From positions 1 through 63,085 of the forward strand of contig JAEKLQ010000057.1 of assembly GCA_019509785.1 (NCBI GenBank): a DNA stretch of 63,085 nt. The letters run 5' to 3'. Origin of the DNA: Fibrobacterota bacterium (GTDB lineage Bacteria; Fibrobacterota; Fibrobacteria; UBA11236). A program made the position numbers and the translations under genes. Below the pieces are notes generated by a model. It had not been told where the DNA came from and searched no databases. It saw only the letters and a list, made by a program, of their open reading frames with translations. This document shows positions 42,641-51,648 of the stretch, in pieces (position 1 is the stretch's first letter; each line of letters opens with the position of its first letter).

Positions 42641-44041
42641 ATGGCCTCCCAGGAAACCGAAGACTCGCAAAATCCCGACCTCTTGTACAAGGAGCTGACC
42701 TTGAGCTCCCTGGTCCATGAGGTAACCCGGGTCATGCATTCCGCGGCCACTTTGGATCAAGCCATGCAGGCGTTCCTCCTGGGCGCCGCGGAGTTGACCG
42801 GGGCCGAAAGGATGGCCCTCCTCACGTTCAAGGACGGCGAGGCCCGTCTGACTCCGGCCCATGATCTCGGGCTTTCGCCGGAAGTGAAAGCCATCCTCCA
42901 AGCAGCCCCTTCCGTAGGACCTGTGAAGGAAGTCCTGATCTCGCAACGGCACCTGCTGGTGGAAGAGGTGCTTCCCGGGGATCCCTTCCTTCCGACCGGG
43001 ACGGAGCGCTACTTGCTGCTTCCCCTCACCACCCGCATCGCCGAGATCGAGCCCGGCGGGCCCAGTTGCATGTTGCCGGTGGGAGTGCTGTGGCTGGATG
43101 CGACGCTTCCCGGTCCCGAACTTACCGGCCAGTCGATTTCCCACCTCTCCGCCTTGTCCCAGCAAGCCAGCCTCATGCTGGAAACCTGGCGCGCCCAGCG
43201 CGAACTGGCATCCGCCAACGTCGAACTTAAGCAAGCGAACTTGAAGCTCAACGAGGCGTACGCGGCCTTGAGCCAAGCCCAGAAAATCATCGAGAAGGAT
43301 TTGGATCGGGCCCGCTCCATCCAGAACAACCTGCTCCCGGCGGCCTTTCCGGAACATCTGCTCAAGCGCGTAGCCTCCCGGTATATTCCCGCGGGCATGG
43401 TTGGCGGCGACTATTACGATTGCTTCGAGCTGCCGGGAAACCGGTTGGGGGTGGTGGTGGCCGACGTTTCCGGCCACGGCATCGGGGCGGCGCTGGTGAT
43501 GTCGATGTTCAAGGCCCTGCTGCGCTCCTTTTCGGAGAATGACCCATCGCCTTGTTCGGTGCTGAACCGCATCAACGCCACCTTCATGACCCAAAGCCTG
43601 GGGGCGGCGCAATTCGTCACCGCTTATTACGGGATCTTCGACAAGGCCGTGCGGAGCTACGTCTATTGCAATGCCGGCCACGTCGCGCAACTGCTCCGCC
43701 ATGAATCCCCGATCGAATCCCGCGCGGAGCTCTTGGAGATGCCCTCCCAGGGCCTGGTGCTGGGCATGTTCGACAATACCTTCCTCACCGACGCCGTCCT
43801 TTTGCTGCCGGGCGATGCCCGCCTATTCCTTTTCACCGACGGCATCACGGAAGCGCACGGGACGACCGGCAAGATGTTCGGGGTGGAACCGGTCAAACAG
43901 CTGGCAATGGACTCCGCGGCCGAATCGCCCGCGGGAGTGGTCGACGCGCTGATGCGCGCCCGTTGCGATTTCCTGGGCGGCTCGATCCAGGCCACCGGAG
44001 AATTGGCGGACGACGCCACCCTTGTTATCATAGACCTGTGA
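42641..44041 (+). CDS. GAF-domain SpoIIE-type serine phosphatase
   Basis: The 466-residue protein has an N-terminal GAF-like sensor (about 25-185), a coiled-coil linker (about 187-225) and a PP2C-like SpoIIE domain. In that domain the metal-binding aspartates lie in MVGGDYYDCFEL, VVVADVSGHGIGAALVMS and LFLFTDGITEA, with GELADDATLVIIDL at the end. Such RsbU-type enzymes dephosphorylate anti-anti-sigma factors in partner-switching cascades. No anti-sigma or antagonist gene is nearby, so its partner must be elsewhere. It overlaps the next gene by 4 nt. Confidence 0.92.
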   Translation: MASQETEDSQNPDLLYKELTLSSLVHEVTRVMHSAATLDQAMQAFLLGAAELTGAERMALLTFKDGEARLTPAHDLGLSPEVKAILQAAPSVGPVKEVLISQRHLLVEEVLPGDPFLPTGTERYLLLPLTTRIAEIEPGGPSCMLPVGVLWLDATLPGPELTGQSISHLSALSQQASLMLETWRAQRELASANVELKQANLKLNEAYAALSQAQKIIEKDLDRARSIQNNLLPAAFPEHLLKRVASRYIPAGMVGGDYYDCFELPGNRLGVVVADVSGHGIGAALVMSMFKALLRSFSENDPSPCSVLNRINATFMTQSLGAAQFVTAYYGIFDKAVRSYVYCNAGHVAQLLRHESPIESRAELLEMPSQGLVLGMFDNTFLTDAVLLLPGDARLFLFTDGITEAHGTTGKMFGVEPVKQLAMDSAAESPAGVVDALMRARCDFLGGSIQATGELADDATLVIIDL

Positions 44042-44880
44042 ACGCCGCCCCGGGCTTGCTCCACCCCTTTCCGGAATGGGACGACCGTCTCGCCGCCGCG
44101 TTCACCACCCGCGACCTCCCTCCCGGCGCGCAACCCCTCGATGCCTATGACCGGCTCAACCTCGGATTCCGTTCCGGCGGCGATGCGGATCGTACGGCAG
44201 GGAATTGGAAAGAGGTCCTGGCGGCCTGCCGCCTGGAAGGCCTCCCCTTGGTCCTCCCCCGCATGATCCATGGCGATGCCTGGGCCGATGCCGACGTTCT
44301 GATGGATCCGACTCCGCCGTTCCATGCGGATCCGAACCGACCCTTTAATAGCGACGAGGGGAATCCGCCTTCCCGTCCCGGTTTCGCCGCCTGGGAGCCC
44401 GAAGGATGCGATGCCCTGGCCGCCGGCGTTCGCGGGCGGGTGCTCGCCGTGACCATGGCCGATTGCCTCACCGCCCTGGTATGGGATCCGGAATCCGCCA
44501 CCATCGCGGCCGTGCATGCGGGCTGGCGCGGAACGCGGGCGCGCATCCTGCATAAGCTTCTGCGTTCCCTTACCCAAGCGGGGCGCCTGAAGCCGGCCAG
44601 CACCTGGGTCGCATTCGGCCCTTGCTTACGGCCCCAATCCCTGGTCGTCGGTCCGGAAGTGGCGGCGCAACTCGATCCCCGCTTCCTCTTCCCCCATGCC
44701 GGCCAAGTCCATTTCGACATGCCGGCGGACAATCGGGCGCAAGCGCTGGAAAGCGGAATCGCCCCGGAACATATCCGCGATCTGGGCGGCGATACCCTTT
44801 CCGAACCCGGCCGGTACTTCTCGTACCGGCGCGACGGGGCCGCATCGGGACGCCTAGCCGCCTTCATTTGCCTCCGCTGA
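44038..44880 (+). CDS. YfiH/YlmD (LACC1-like) purine nucleoside phosphorylase/oxidoreductase
   Basis: The GTG at 44038 overlaps the stop of the phosphatase gene. The 280-residue protein carries the metal-binding set of the family: MIHGDAWAD, TMADCLTALVWD, AAVHAGWRGTRA and the late RDLGGDTLSEPGRYFSYRRDG. These enzymes were annotated as multicopper polyphenol oxidases and are now known to phosphorolyse and deaminate purine nucleosides. It is cytoplasmic, and translational coupling to the phosphatase gene gives no functional link by itself. Confidence 0.92.
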   Translation: MNAAPGLLHPFPEWDDRLAAAFTTRDLPPGAQPLDAYDRLNLGFRSGGDADRTAGNWKEVLAACRLEGLPLVLPRMIHGDAWADADVLMDPTPPFHADPNRPFNSDEGNPPSRPGFAAWEPEGCDALAAGVRGRVLAVTMADCLTALVWDPESATIAAVHAGWRGTRARILHKLLRSLTQAGRLKPASTWVAFGPCLRPQSLVVGPEVAAQLDPRFLFPHAGQVHFDMPADNRAQALESGIAPEHIRDLGGDTLSEPGRYFSYRRDGAASGRLAAFICLR

Positions 44881-44905
44881 AAGACGCTTGCCGAAGCGGT
44901 ATCCG

Positions 44906-44934
44906 TTGCAAACGATCCCCCAATTACTTATCCT
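44906..44934 (+). promoter_or_regulatory. Probable promoter of the 44987 gene
   Basis: TTGCAA (44906-44911) and TATCCT (44929-44934) are separated by 17 nt. A hairpin-forming leader (CCTATCGGC / GCCGGATAGG) follows, and then GGAGG just before the ATG. It is judged by eye. Confidence 0.4.
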
Positions 44935-44986
44935 ATCGGCTTCGGCCGGCGCCGGATAGGCGCGGTCCCTATTACCCGGAGGAATC

Positions 44987-45751
44987 ATGAAAGCAGCGTG
45001 GATTAAATCCCTGGCCCTGGCCGCCGTGGCGGTCGGCTATTCCCATGCCATCTTCGGCATCGGCGGGCAATGGGCCCCGGCACCGGGGCTCGAGGTCAAA
45101 GGCAGCTCCGGTACGTTGGTCGGATCGGGCGCGAACGCCATCACCCTCTCCCAGGCCAAGGTCTCGGGGCTGAACGGCTTCGGCGTCAAGCTGTGGATAG
45201 ACGCGCTGCCCTTAATCGACATCGAAGCCGGTAGTAACGTGCAATGGGGCCTGTACGACGTGACAGTCGCCCAGGGAAATAATTCGCAGAAGCTGACCTT
45301 CGACCTGGGCGTTCCCACGGTGGACAAGCCCGGTTTCGCCCGCATCGTCAGCGACGTGACCGTACTCTACCCCTTCCTCAAGCTGCCGCCCCTGGTGCCG
45401 GTCAGCATCGTGAAAGTCTACGCCGGCGCCGGCCTTTCCCATGTCATCGCGACCGAGGTCCTGAACCAGAAGTTCGCCGCGAAAGCGGTGGACAAGGCCA
45501 CGAATTCCGGCGTTGATCCTTCCGCGGCGGATACCCCGGACAAGGTCGCCAAGGTCCTCGTCAACGCCATCAAGGACGAAGGCCTCAAGAGCGGCATCGG
45601 ATTCCATCTGGAGGCGGGCGCCAAGGCCAAGATCCCGATCATCCCCATCGCCGTCTTCGCCGATATCAAATACCACTTCCTGAGCGCCATGCCCTCGGGC
45701 GTGGACGCGAACAGCATGACCTTCGAGTTGGGCGGCGCGCTGGCCTTCTAA
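44987..45751 (+). CDS. Exported protein, probable outer-membrane beta-barrel
   Basis: GGAGG sits 4 nt before the ATG. The 254-residue product has a signal peptide (MKAAWIKSLALAAVAVGYSHA) and then repeated amphipathic strand-like segments: GFGVKLWIDALPLIDIEAGSNVQW, IVKVYAGAGLSHVIA, GIGFHLEAGAKAKIP and a final TFELGGALAF. Ending on a hydrophobic strand with aromatic Phe is typical of outer-membrane barrels. No family is recognised. It has its own promoter-like sequence and terminator, so it is a single-gene unit. Confidence 0.7.
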   Translation: MKAAWIKSLALAAVAVGYSHAIFGIGGQWAPAPGLEVKGSSGTLVGSGANAITLSQAKVSGLNGFGVKLWIDALPLIDIEAGSNVQWGLYDVTVAQGNNSQKLTFDLGVPTVDKPGFARIVSDVTVLYPFLKLPPLVPVSIVKVYAGAGLSHVIATEVLNQKFAAKAVDKATNSGVDPSAADTPDKVAKVLVNAIKDEGLKSGIGFHLEAGAKAKIPIIPIAVFADIKYHFLSAMPSGVDANSMTFELGGALAF

Positions 45752-45773
45752 GCGGCCCGTACGCCTGGAACGG

Positions 45774-45808
45774 AAAAGCCGGGGGCCCAGCGCTCCCGGC
45801 TTTTTTTT
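45774..45808 (+). terminator. Rho-independent terminator of the 44987 gene
   Basis: AAAAGCCGGG pairs with CCCGGCTTTT around an 11-nt loop, and the T-run totals eight. It is 22 nt after the stop codon. Confidence 0.92.
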
Positions 45809-45849
45809 GGCCGGTAAGGAATCGAAGATTGCCTAGGGGCGGGGCGGCC

Positions 45850-46914
45850 CTAACGGGCCGGGGCCGGAAGTTCTATGGGCCGCGCCATCAACACGTGGCG
45901 CGGCAGCATGTTGGACTTGCCCTTCACCTTCACGGCGCGGATGATTTCGTCGAGCATTTCCTGGGTGCAAAGGCTGCGGCCGGTCTGGCGCGGTGTCTTG
46001 CCCCAGAGGCTCACGCGCGGCTGTTCGTTCCAGATACTCTCCAGAACCCATTCCAGCTCGGGAACGGCTATGGTAGCGCCGGCCAAGTCCTGCACGATGC
46101 GTGAAAGCAAGCTGGGGCTCAGTTCCCAATCATGCAGCAGGGCCGGGAAGGACCACGACTCTTCCAGCTCCTTGTCCAGATACTCCTCCCAACGCACCAG
46201 GGCCTGGAGGTAGTTCTCGCTGGGGATGGGCATGTCCACGCAGAAATCCATCCAATGGGCGTGGGACCACAATTTCTTCTCCAAGGTACAGGCGGAAAGG
46301 CCGTTGGGGCAAAGCCGCAGGCAAGTCAGGGCGCGCGCGCGGAGTTCATTGCCCGTGAAATAGGTCGGGGCGGCGAGCAGAACCGCTTCGGGCACGTTCA
46401 CGTTGATGGAACGCAACGGGGCGCGATGCACCTGCATGAAGCACGCGTCCTTGTTCGGCTTGGCCGGCGCCGTCCACCAGGAAAGATAGTCGTTAGGGCT
46501 GTAGAGTATCTCGCGTCCGGTCCCCAGGTCCCGGCCATAGAAGCGCACGCGATCCTCGTGCATGCCCATGAACTCCACCAGCGCGGTCTCCGCCTCGCCC
46601 AAGCGCAAGGCCAGGACCTCTTCGAGCTGGGTCGGGAAGTCGGTCTCCTTCATGTAGATCTCGTAGACGCTTCCCTCGGGCTGCGCCGTCTCATGCAGGA
46701 AATAGGACATGAAGCGCCCGAAGGTGGATGGGTAATCGTTGGCCGGATAGGACCAATGATAGCCGCGGCTCTCCAGGGGTCCGAGGAAGGTTCCCCGGTG
46801 CTTTTTTTCCTCGAACCGCTCGGGCTGGGAAAGGGCGAAAGTGCAAACCTTCTGCCATTCCAGGCCCAACAGGTTCGCTTGCTGGGAGACGGGGAATTTG
46901 TACTTGCGCTTCAC
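45850..46914 (-). CDS. Hypothetical protein, about 354 residues
   Basis: I place the start at the GTG at 46914 (VKRKYKFPVSQQANLLGLEW), which has GAGG 8-9 nt upstream. The frame extends to a TTG at 47031, but the extra part is Pro/Arg-rich and lacks gene character. The protein is soluble and Trp/Leu-rich, with TFGRFMSYFLHETAQPEGSVYEIY, VHRAPLRSINVNVPEAVLLAA and WELSPSLLSRIVQDLAGATI. It has no signal peptide or obvious catalytic motif. I do not recognise a family. Confidence 0.65.
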   Translation of the reverse strand: MKRKYKFPVSQQANLLGLEWQKVCTFALSQPERFEEKKHRGTFLGPLESRGYHWSYPANDYPSTFGRFMSYFLHETAQPEGSVYEIYMKETDFPTQLEEVLALRLGEAETALVEFMGMHEDRVRFYGRDLGTGREILYSPNDYLSWWTAPAKPNKDACFMQVHRAPLRSINVNVPEAVLLAAPTYFTGNELRARALTCLRLCPNGLSACTLEKKLWSHAHWMDFCVDMPIPSENYLQALVRWEEYLDKELEESWSFPALLHDWELSPSLLSRIVQDLAGATIAVPELEWVLESIWNEQPRVSLWGKTPRQTGRSLCTQEMLDEIIRAVKVKGKSNMLPRHVLMARPIELPAPAR

Positions 46915-47077
46915 GTATGGCACCCTCGACCCGAGGCCTTGCGCTCCAAGCGCCGCCGGGGTCAGACACAGGGTACGGGGTGGGCGCGGAGGGCGTAAAG
47001 ACCGGGATTGAGGTTGGGCCGCGAAGCTCAAATACCGAAAGGGATGGGGATTCCTCGGGACAGGGCGACTAATCCGT

Positions 47078-47083
47078 TATATT
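47078..47083 (+). promoter_or_regulatory. -10 box for the propeller lipoprotein (leaderless)
   Basis: TATATT ends 8 nt before the ATG at 47092 and no Shine-Dalgarno is present. An out-of-frame ATG (47084) lies between. Confidence 0.42.
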
Positions 47084-47091
47084 ATGCCCAA

Positions 47092-48366
47092 ATGCGGGGA
47101 AGCCTGAGCCGATCGCAACTCTTCGCCACCTGCCTGCTTCTCGGCCTACCGGGTTGCCTGGTTCCGAATGGTCCTTTGGCCGCCTCGGTTTCCGATATCA
47201 AACCGGGCGAATGGTTCGAAGTCCCGGATTCCAAATTGGAAAAGGTCGTGCCCGCCGTCGTGCCGGAAGGGAGTTGGAACGGGTTCCAGGCCATCATGCA
47301 ATCCTGGAGCGGGGGCGCGCTGGACTCTAAGCGGGAAAGGCTTATCGTTTGGGGAGGGGGCCACCACGACTATTCCGGCAATGAAATCTACGCCTTCGAT
47401 CTGAACAAGCTGGCCTGGTCCAGGCTTACCGATCCCAGCCAGGACGTGGGCGGGGATGAATCGACGGGGGAGTATCCGGACGGCAAGCCGCGTTCCCGGC
47501 ATACCTACAACTACATCCAATACGTTCCCGCCATCGATCGTTTCTGCACCCTGGGCGGCCAGGGGATGTTCCCTTCCGGCCAGGTGGGGACCGATGCCAC
47601 GCATTGCTTCGACTTCGAGACCTCGGCCTGGGAAAGGAAGGGCGCGGGCGCGAAAGGATCCATCGGCGGCATATCCGGAGTGGATGAATCCACGGGCAAG
47701 GTCTATATGCATACCTCGGGCAGCAATGCGCGCCTATTGATTTGGGATCCGAAGAGCGACACCTGGTCGGCGCACGCGAATTATCCCGATGGGTGGTTCG
47801 GGTACTATTTCACGGGGTCAGTGGGCGGAGGCTACTTCATCGCCATCGGTACCGATAATAACGGCAAAGCCAGCGTGCTTACCTGGAACCTGGCCTCCCC
47901 GGATGCGGCGCCGCGCATCTCGGATGCGCCCGCCGACGTAGAACCGGCCGCAAAACCCAATCCCGGATTCACCTACGACTCCAAGCGGAACCTGTTCGTG
48001 GCCTGGGCGGGAGGCGCGCAGCTTTGGACATATAACCCGGTATCTTCCGGTTGGGATAAGGTCCCCGTCTCCCTTACCAATAAAGTTGTTCCCACCTCGG
48101 CCGAATCCCTGGGCACTTTCGGCCGTTTCCGATACGTTCCGTCCAAGGACGTTTTCGTGGGCGTAAACCGCACTTCCGAGAACGTTTGGATCTTCCGGAT
48201 GCCGGCTTCCATCCCTTTGGCGGCCTCCAAAAATCCCGGGAATGGGTTCGGCGTGCTGCGCATGGCAAAACCCTCTTGGGCACGGGCGTATAGGCCGGAT
48301 GGCCGGCTAAGGAAGATAAGGCCGCAGGGCGATGCGCTCGACACCCGCATCCGTACCCACGAATAG
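47092..48366 (+). CDS. Kelch/galactose-oxidase-like beta-propeller lipoprotein
   Basis: The ATG at 47092 gives a lipoprotein signal (MRGSLSRSQLFATCLLLGLPGC); the longer frame from 47008 has no ribosome site. The 424-residue product is a propeller of kelch-like blades: KRERLIVWGGGHHDYSGNEIYAFDL, AIDRFCTLGGQG, STGKVYMHTSGSNARLLIWD and RNLFVAWAGGAQLWTYNPVSSGWDKV. Such surface propellers bind sugars or proteins, and some are oxidases; the Cys-Tyr copper site of galactose oxidase is not evident. Its 3' end overlaps that of the next, convergent propeller gene by 60 nt. Confidence 0.78.
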   Translation: MRGSLSRSQLFATCLLLGLPGCLVPNGPLAASVSDIKPGEWFEVPDSKLEKVVPAVVPEGSWNGFQAIMQSWSGGALDSKRERLIVWGGGHHDYSGNEIYAFDLNKLAWSRLTDPSQDVGGDESTGEYPDGKPRSRHTYNYIQYVPAIDRFCTLGGQGMFPSGQVGTDATHCFDFETSAWERKGAGAKGSIGGISGVDESTGKVYMHTSGSNARLLIWDPKSDTWSAHANYPDGWFGYYFTGSVGGGYFIAIGTDNNGKASVLTWNLASPDAAPRISDAPADVEPAAKPNPGFTYDSKRNLFVAWAGGAQLWTYNPVSSGWDKVPVSLTNKVVPTSAESLGTFGRFRYVPSKDVFVGVNRTSENVWIFRMPASIPLAASKNPGNGFGVLRMAKPSWARAYRPDGRLRKIRPQGDALDTRIRTHE

Positions 48367-49794
48367 GAATCCGTCCGCCACCGTCACGCAGGTGACCTTG
48401 GTCCCGGGAATGCCGTCGACCAGCCGGAAGTCGTTCCAGAGTTGCTTGCGCACGTCGTAAGCCGCCACCCCGTCGGCATAGGCCACGTAGAGGATATCCC
48501 CATCGAAGCGCAAGCGGAACGGGGCGTTGCGCTCCAGCAACACCTTGGGCAATTGCTTGCGGGGCTTCGCCATGACGCGGTTCTCGTAGATCCAATACAG
48601 GGTGGTATCGTGGTACACGACCGACGGATTGGGCACGTTGCTGGCCTCGGGCACGTCCTTGGAGGAAACCGCGTTGAGGCTTTTCCAGGCTCCGTTCTGG
48701 AAAACCTGCAGGCCATAGCGCGTAGCCGCCCAAAGATCCTTGTCCTTGGATGAAAGTTCGAAAACCTCCACGCCGCCGGATACGGGCAACTCGCCCAAGG
48801 TCTTGATCTCTTCCCTATCCGGGGACTCCAGATAACAAACGCCGCGCTCGGTGGCGGCATATAGGTTGCCCTCGTGCACGTGCAGGAAATTCACGCGCAC
48901 GTCAACGCTGCCCATCAGATGCCGGTAAGTGAGGAACATGCCGGTACGGGGATCATGGCGTACGATGCCCTTGTCGGTCGCCAACCAGATGTAATCCTTC
49001 CATCCCTTCACGTCGCGCACGCAGCCGTCCCCGAAGCCGCTCTCCAAGGTGGCCGGATAGGCCTTCCATCCGGTCAGGTCGCTCTTGGCCTTTACCAGCG
49101 AGCCGTTGCTTTGGCCGGTGATGGAGTTGCCGCCCACCACGCCGTAATCCGCCGGGCAGGAACCGAACCAAAGCTGCCCGCCTTCGGCTTGGATGACCGA
49201 GGTGGCGGGGAAGTCGAGCCCGAAGCGGAAAGAGGATGCCTGTTTCCGGCGCAACGATCCATAGTAGGGGCCCAGGCCGTCGGTGAGGACCCAGAGGTTG
49301 TCGTAGTCGAAGACCTTCGCCTGCGTGATGGGCGCCCGGCGCATGTATTTGTCCCGGATGGCGTCCCCCAGGAAGAAGTCGTTCTCGGAAAGGGTAAGCC
49401 CGGTGAGGTCGGCCGGCTTTCCCACGTCGTTGGCGGCGTTCCACTCGTCCAGACTGGCGTCGGTAAAGCGGCGGAAGGCTGGGTTGTACTCCAGCAAAGC
49501 GCCGCCCGCCAGCACGGCATAGAGCTTGGACCGGGAAGACGAGTAACGGATGGATTGGATGGGCCGGCCCACGTTCAGGTTATCCACCCAGGCCTGGCGC
49601 CGATAATCGTAACAGAGGACCCCGCCTTCGGTGAGCAAGTAGGCCATCTTGGAATCGCCCACCACTTGGGTCGGGGACTTGTGGGTGGAGATGAAAAGGA
49701 GATCGCGGGTCTGGAGATTGGCCGCGTGGCTAACGGAGAGGGCCGACAACGCCGCCCAGGCCGCGGCCATCGCGGAGGCTATGCGAATATTCAT
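48307..49794 (-). CDS. Exported beta-propeller protein
   Basis: The ATG at 49794 gives a signal peptide (MNIRIASAMAAAWAALSALSVSHA). The 495-residue product is built of WD/regulator-propeller-like strands such as GDSKMAYLLTEGGVLCYDYRR, WKDYIWLATDKGIVRHDPRTG, HEGNLYAATERGVCYLESPD, KDLWAATRYGLQVFQNGAW and VADGFLFVGTDAGVERIAL. It resembles the periplasmic sensor part of hybrid two-component proteins, but no kinase part is attached. It starts 65 nt inside the 3' end of the upstream TPR gene, so the two are cotranscribed. Confidence 0.74.
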   Translation of the reverse strand: MNIRIASAMAAAWAALSALSVSHAANLQTRDLLFISTHKSPTQVVGDSKMAYLLTEGGVLCYDYRRQAWVDNLNVGRPIQSIRYSSSRSKLYAVLAGGALLEYNPAFRRFTDASLDEWNAANDVGKPADLTGLTLSENDFFLGDAIRDKYMRRAPITQAKVFDYDNLWVLTDGLGPYYGSLRRKQASSFRFGLDFPATSVIQAEGGQLWFGSCPADYGVVGGNSITGQSNGSLVKAKSDLTGWKAYPATLESGFGDGCVRDVKGWKDYIWLATDKGIVRHDPRTGMFLTYRHLMGSVDVRVNFLHVHEGNLYAATERGVCYLESPDREEIKTLGELPVSGGVEVFELSSKDKDLWAATRYGLQVFQNGAWKSLNAVSSKDVPEASNVPNPSVVYHDTTLYWIYENRVMAKPRKQLPKVLLERNAPFRLRFDGDILYVAYADGVAAYDVRKQLWNDFRLVDGIPGTKVTCVTVADGFLFVGTDAGVERIALRPYLP

Positions 49795-50701
49795 CCAAGA
49801 TCCCCTGCAGATCGAAGCCTGAAAAACGTTGTCCGACAAGATCCATATCCTGGCGCAGTTTGGCAAGTTGGCTCTCGTCCTGCACCAGTAAAAGGCGAAG
49901 CGCTTGGGCCTTAAGGCCGGGCAGTTCGAGCCCGAGCTCGCCATAGATGGCAACGGCGCGGGCATTGGCTTCCAACGCCTCGTCGCGCCGGCCGAGCGAG
50001 AACAGGCACAGGGCGGATTGGTTCATGCAGGCCGCGACCTTGGCCAGGCGGCCTTGCTCGCGATAAGAATCGCCGGATTGCCGCCATAGCGAATCGGCCA
50101 GGGCGAAATCCTTGCGGGACATGGCCGCCAAGGCGTCGATGGAAGGGGTTTTACGTTTCCCCGCCAGCTTACGCCAACTTTCCAGTTCGCCTGCCCAAGA
50201 GGAAGGCTCGCGGCTTTGGATCAAGTAGCGCAAGCGATCCCCGCGCATGGGAACCTCGCGACCCGCATCCCCTTTGGCCAGCCGCAAGGCCGAATCGACC
50301 AGGCTTACCGCCTGATCGACATGGCGGCGGGCGAATGCGGTTTGGGATCGCTTCCAATACCACAGGGATCGCAGGCCCTTGTCCCGCACCACTAAGCCCT
50401 CCAGCATACGGTCCGCCTCGTCCTCTTCCCCGGTTTCCATTTCCAGATCGGCCAGGTTGAGGGTGGCCTTCGCGATCCACTCTTCCTTGCCCTTGAGGAC
50501 CGCGTCCTGCAGGGCCTTGGCGAAGAACATGCGGGCGAGATCGAATTTGCCGGCGGAATAGGCGGAGATGCCGCGCTCTGCGTACTTGGGGGAATCGTCT
50601 GCGCGTGCGGTCGCGGCGAACGCCAACAACGTCAGCGCGGCGAGCGCAATTCTTAAGGCTGCCGTTCTCCCGGCCGGCACCCTCGCGGACCGCATTCTCA
50701 T
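49730..50701 (-). CDS. Exported TPR-repeat protein
   Basis: The ATG at 50701 overlaps the mlaD stop by 4 nt. The 323-residue product has a signal peptide ending ATARADD and then helical TPR-type units: YAERGISAYSAGKFDLARMFFAKAL, EWIAKATLNLADLEMETGEEDEADRML and ALCLFSLGRRDEALEANARAVAIYGEL. Its last 22 codons also encode, in another frame, the start of the propeller protein. It is the fourth gene of the mla transcript; whether it works with the transporter is unknown. Confidence 0.78.
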   Translation of the reverse strand: MRMRSARVPAGRTAALRIALAALTLLAFAATARADDSPKYAERGISAYSAGKFDLARMFFAKALQDAVLKGKEEWIAKATLNLADLEMETGEEDEADRMLEGLVVRDKGLRSLWYWKRSQTAFARRHVDQAVSLVDSALRLAKGDAGREVPMRGDRLRYLIQSREPSSWAGELESWRKLAGKRKTPSIDALAAMSRKDFALADSLWRQSGDSYREQGRLAKVAACMNQSALCLFSLGRRDEALEANARAVAIYGELGLELPGLKAQALRLLLVQDESQLAKLRQDMDLVGQRFSGFDLQGILDEYSHSLRDGRGLGGVVGPLR

Positions 50702-51648
50702 GGCCCGGCCTCGTTCAACAGCACGGGATACTCGCCCTTCTTATGCATCCTCCCGCGGATGAACCAGAAGGATGAGACCGCATCCATCAAGTCGCCGGCT
50801 TGGTCCAGCTTGCCCGCGCCCTGAAGCATGATCTGATCCATGCGGCGCAGGATGGTCTCCCCGTGATCGGCCAGGACGTTGGCTTGCGCGCCCAGGCGCT
50901 CGGTCTCCTCGGCGGTTTTCACCAGGCGTTCCGATGCGGTATCGGCGCGGGCCAGTATCCCGTTCAAGGAGGCATGCAGGGTATCGGCCATGGTACCCAC
51001 CCGGCCCATCACCTTGCGGCCCTCGGTGACGGCCGTATCCACGTTGTTCACCCCTGCCAGCATCCGATCGTAAAGTTCGCGAGAGCCCAGCAAGGCCCCC
51101 ACCGTGGTATGCGGATCCTTGCTCATCACCACCACCTGATCGATGCTGTTGATCAGCTGGTCCATCTTCCCCATCAAGGCCGTCAGGCCGGTGAGCACGG
51201 TTTCGATATCGCGGGAGTTGGATACCATCAAGGTGTCCCCGTCTTTCAGGATCTCGCCGCCGGGGCCCTGGGTTTCGATGTTGACCACCCGGTCCGAGAC
51301 CAGGTTCTTGTCGCGCAGGGCGAAGGCCACCGATCGGCGCGTGATGAAATCCTGGAACTTGCGATCGATGGTGAGGTTGAGGACCACCTTGCCCTGGGAT
51401 ACGTCATGCCCCCCATGGCTCAGAAGGTTCAAGGACTCCACGCTGCCGATCTTGACGCCGTTGAAAAGCACGTCGGCGCCGGGGCGCAGGCCCACCCCGC
51501 TATCGAACACGGCCGCGAGGGAGTAGCGTATCTCGAACATGCCCTTGTGCGCGAAGAGCAGGCCCAAGCCCACCATGAAGGTGATCGCCGCCGTGGCTAC
51601 GAAGAAGCCGGCCAGCAAATCCCGATGGCGATGCAGCTCCAGCTTCAT
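50698..51648 (-). CDS. mlaD: MlaD-family MCE lipid-transport protein
   Basis: The 316-residue protein has one N-terminal membrane helix (about 11-32, LLAGFFVATAAITFMVGLGLLF). An MCE domain follows (YSLAAVFDSGVGLRPGADVLFNGVKIGSVESL, VSDRVVNIETQGPGG), then a long helical C-terminus. MCE proteins form rings that carry lipids between inner and outer membrane with the MlaFE ABC transporter. It overlaps the ATPase gene and the TPR gene by 4 nt each. Confidence 0.92.
   Translation of the reverse strand: MKLELHRHRDLLAGFFVATAAITFMVGLGLLFAHKGMFEIRYSLAAVFDSGVGLRPGADVLFNGVKIGSVESLNLLSHGGHDVSQGKVVLNLTIDRKFQDFITRRSVAFALRDKNLVSDRVVNIETQGPGGEILKDGDTLMVSNSRDIETVLTGLTALMGKMDQLINSIDQVVVMSKDPHTTVGALLGSRELYDRMLAGVNNVDTAVTEGRKVMGRVGTMADTLHASLNGILARADTASERLVKTAEETERLGAQANVLADHGETILRRMDQIMLQGAGKLDQAGDLMDAVSSFWFIRGRMHKKGEYPVLLNEAGP

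Noticed and set aside
42419-43702. Upstream extension of the TPR protein frame to 43702
   Set aside because: It is antisense to the GAF/SpoIIE phosphatase gene. The real start at 42418 has a ribosome site and a proper N-terminus.
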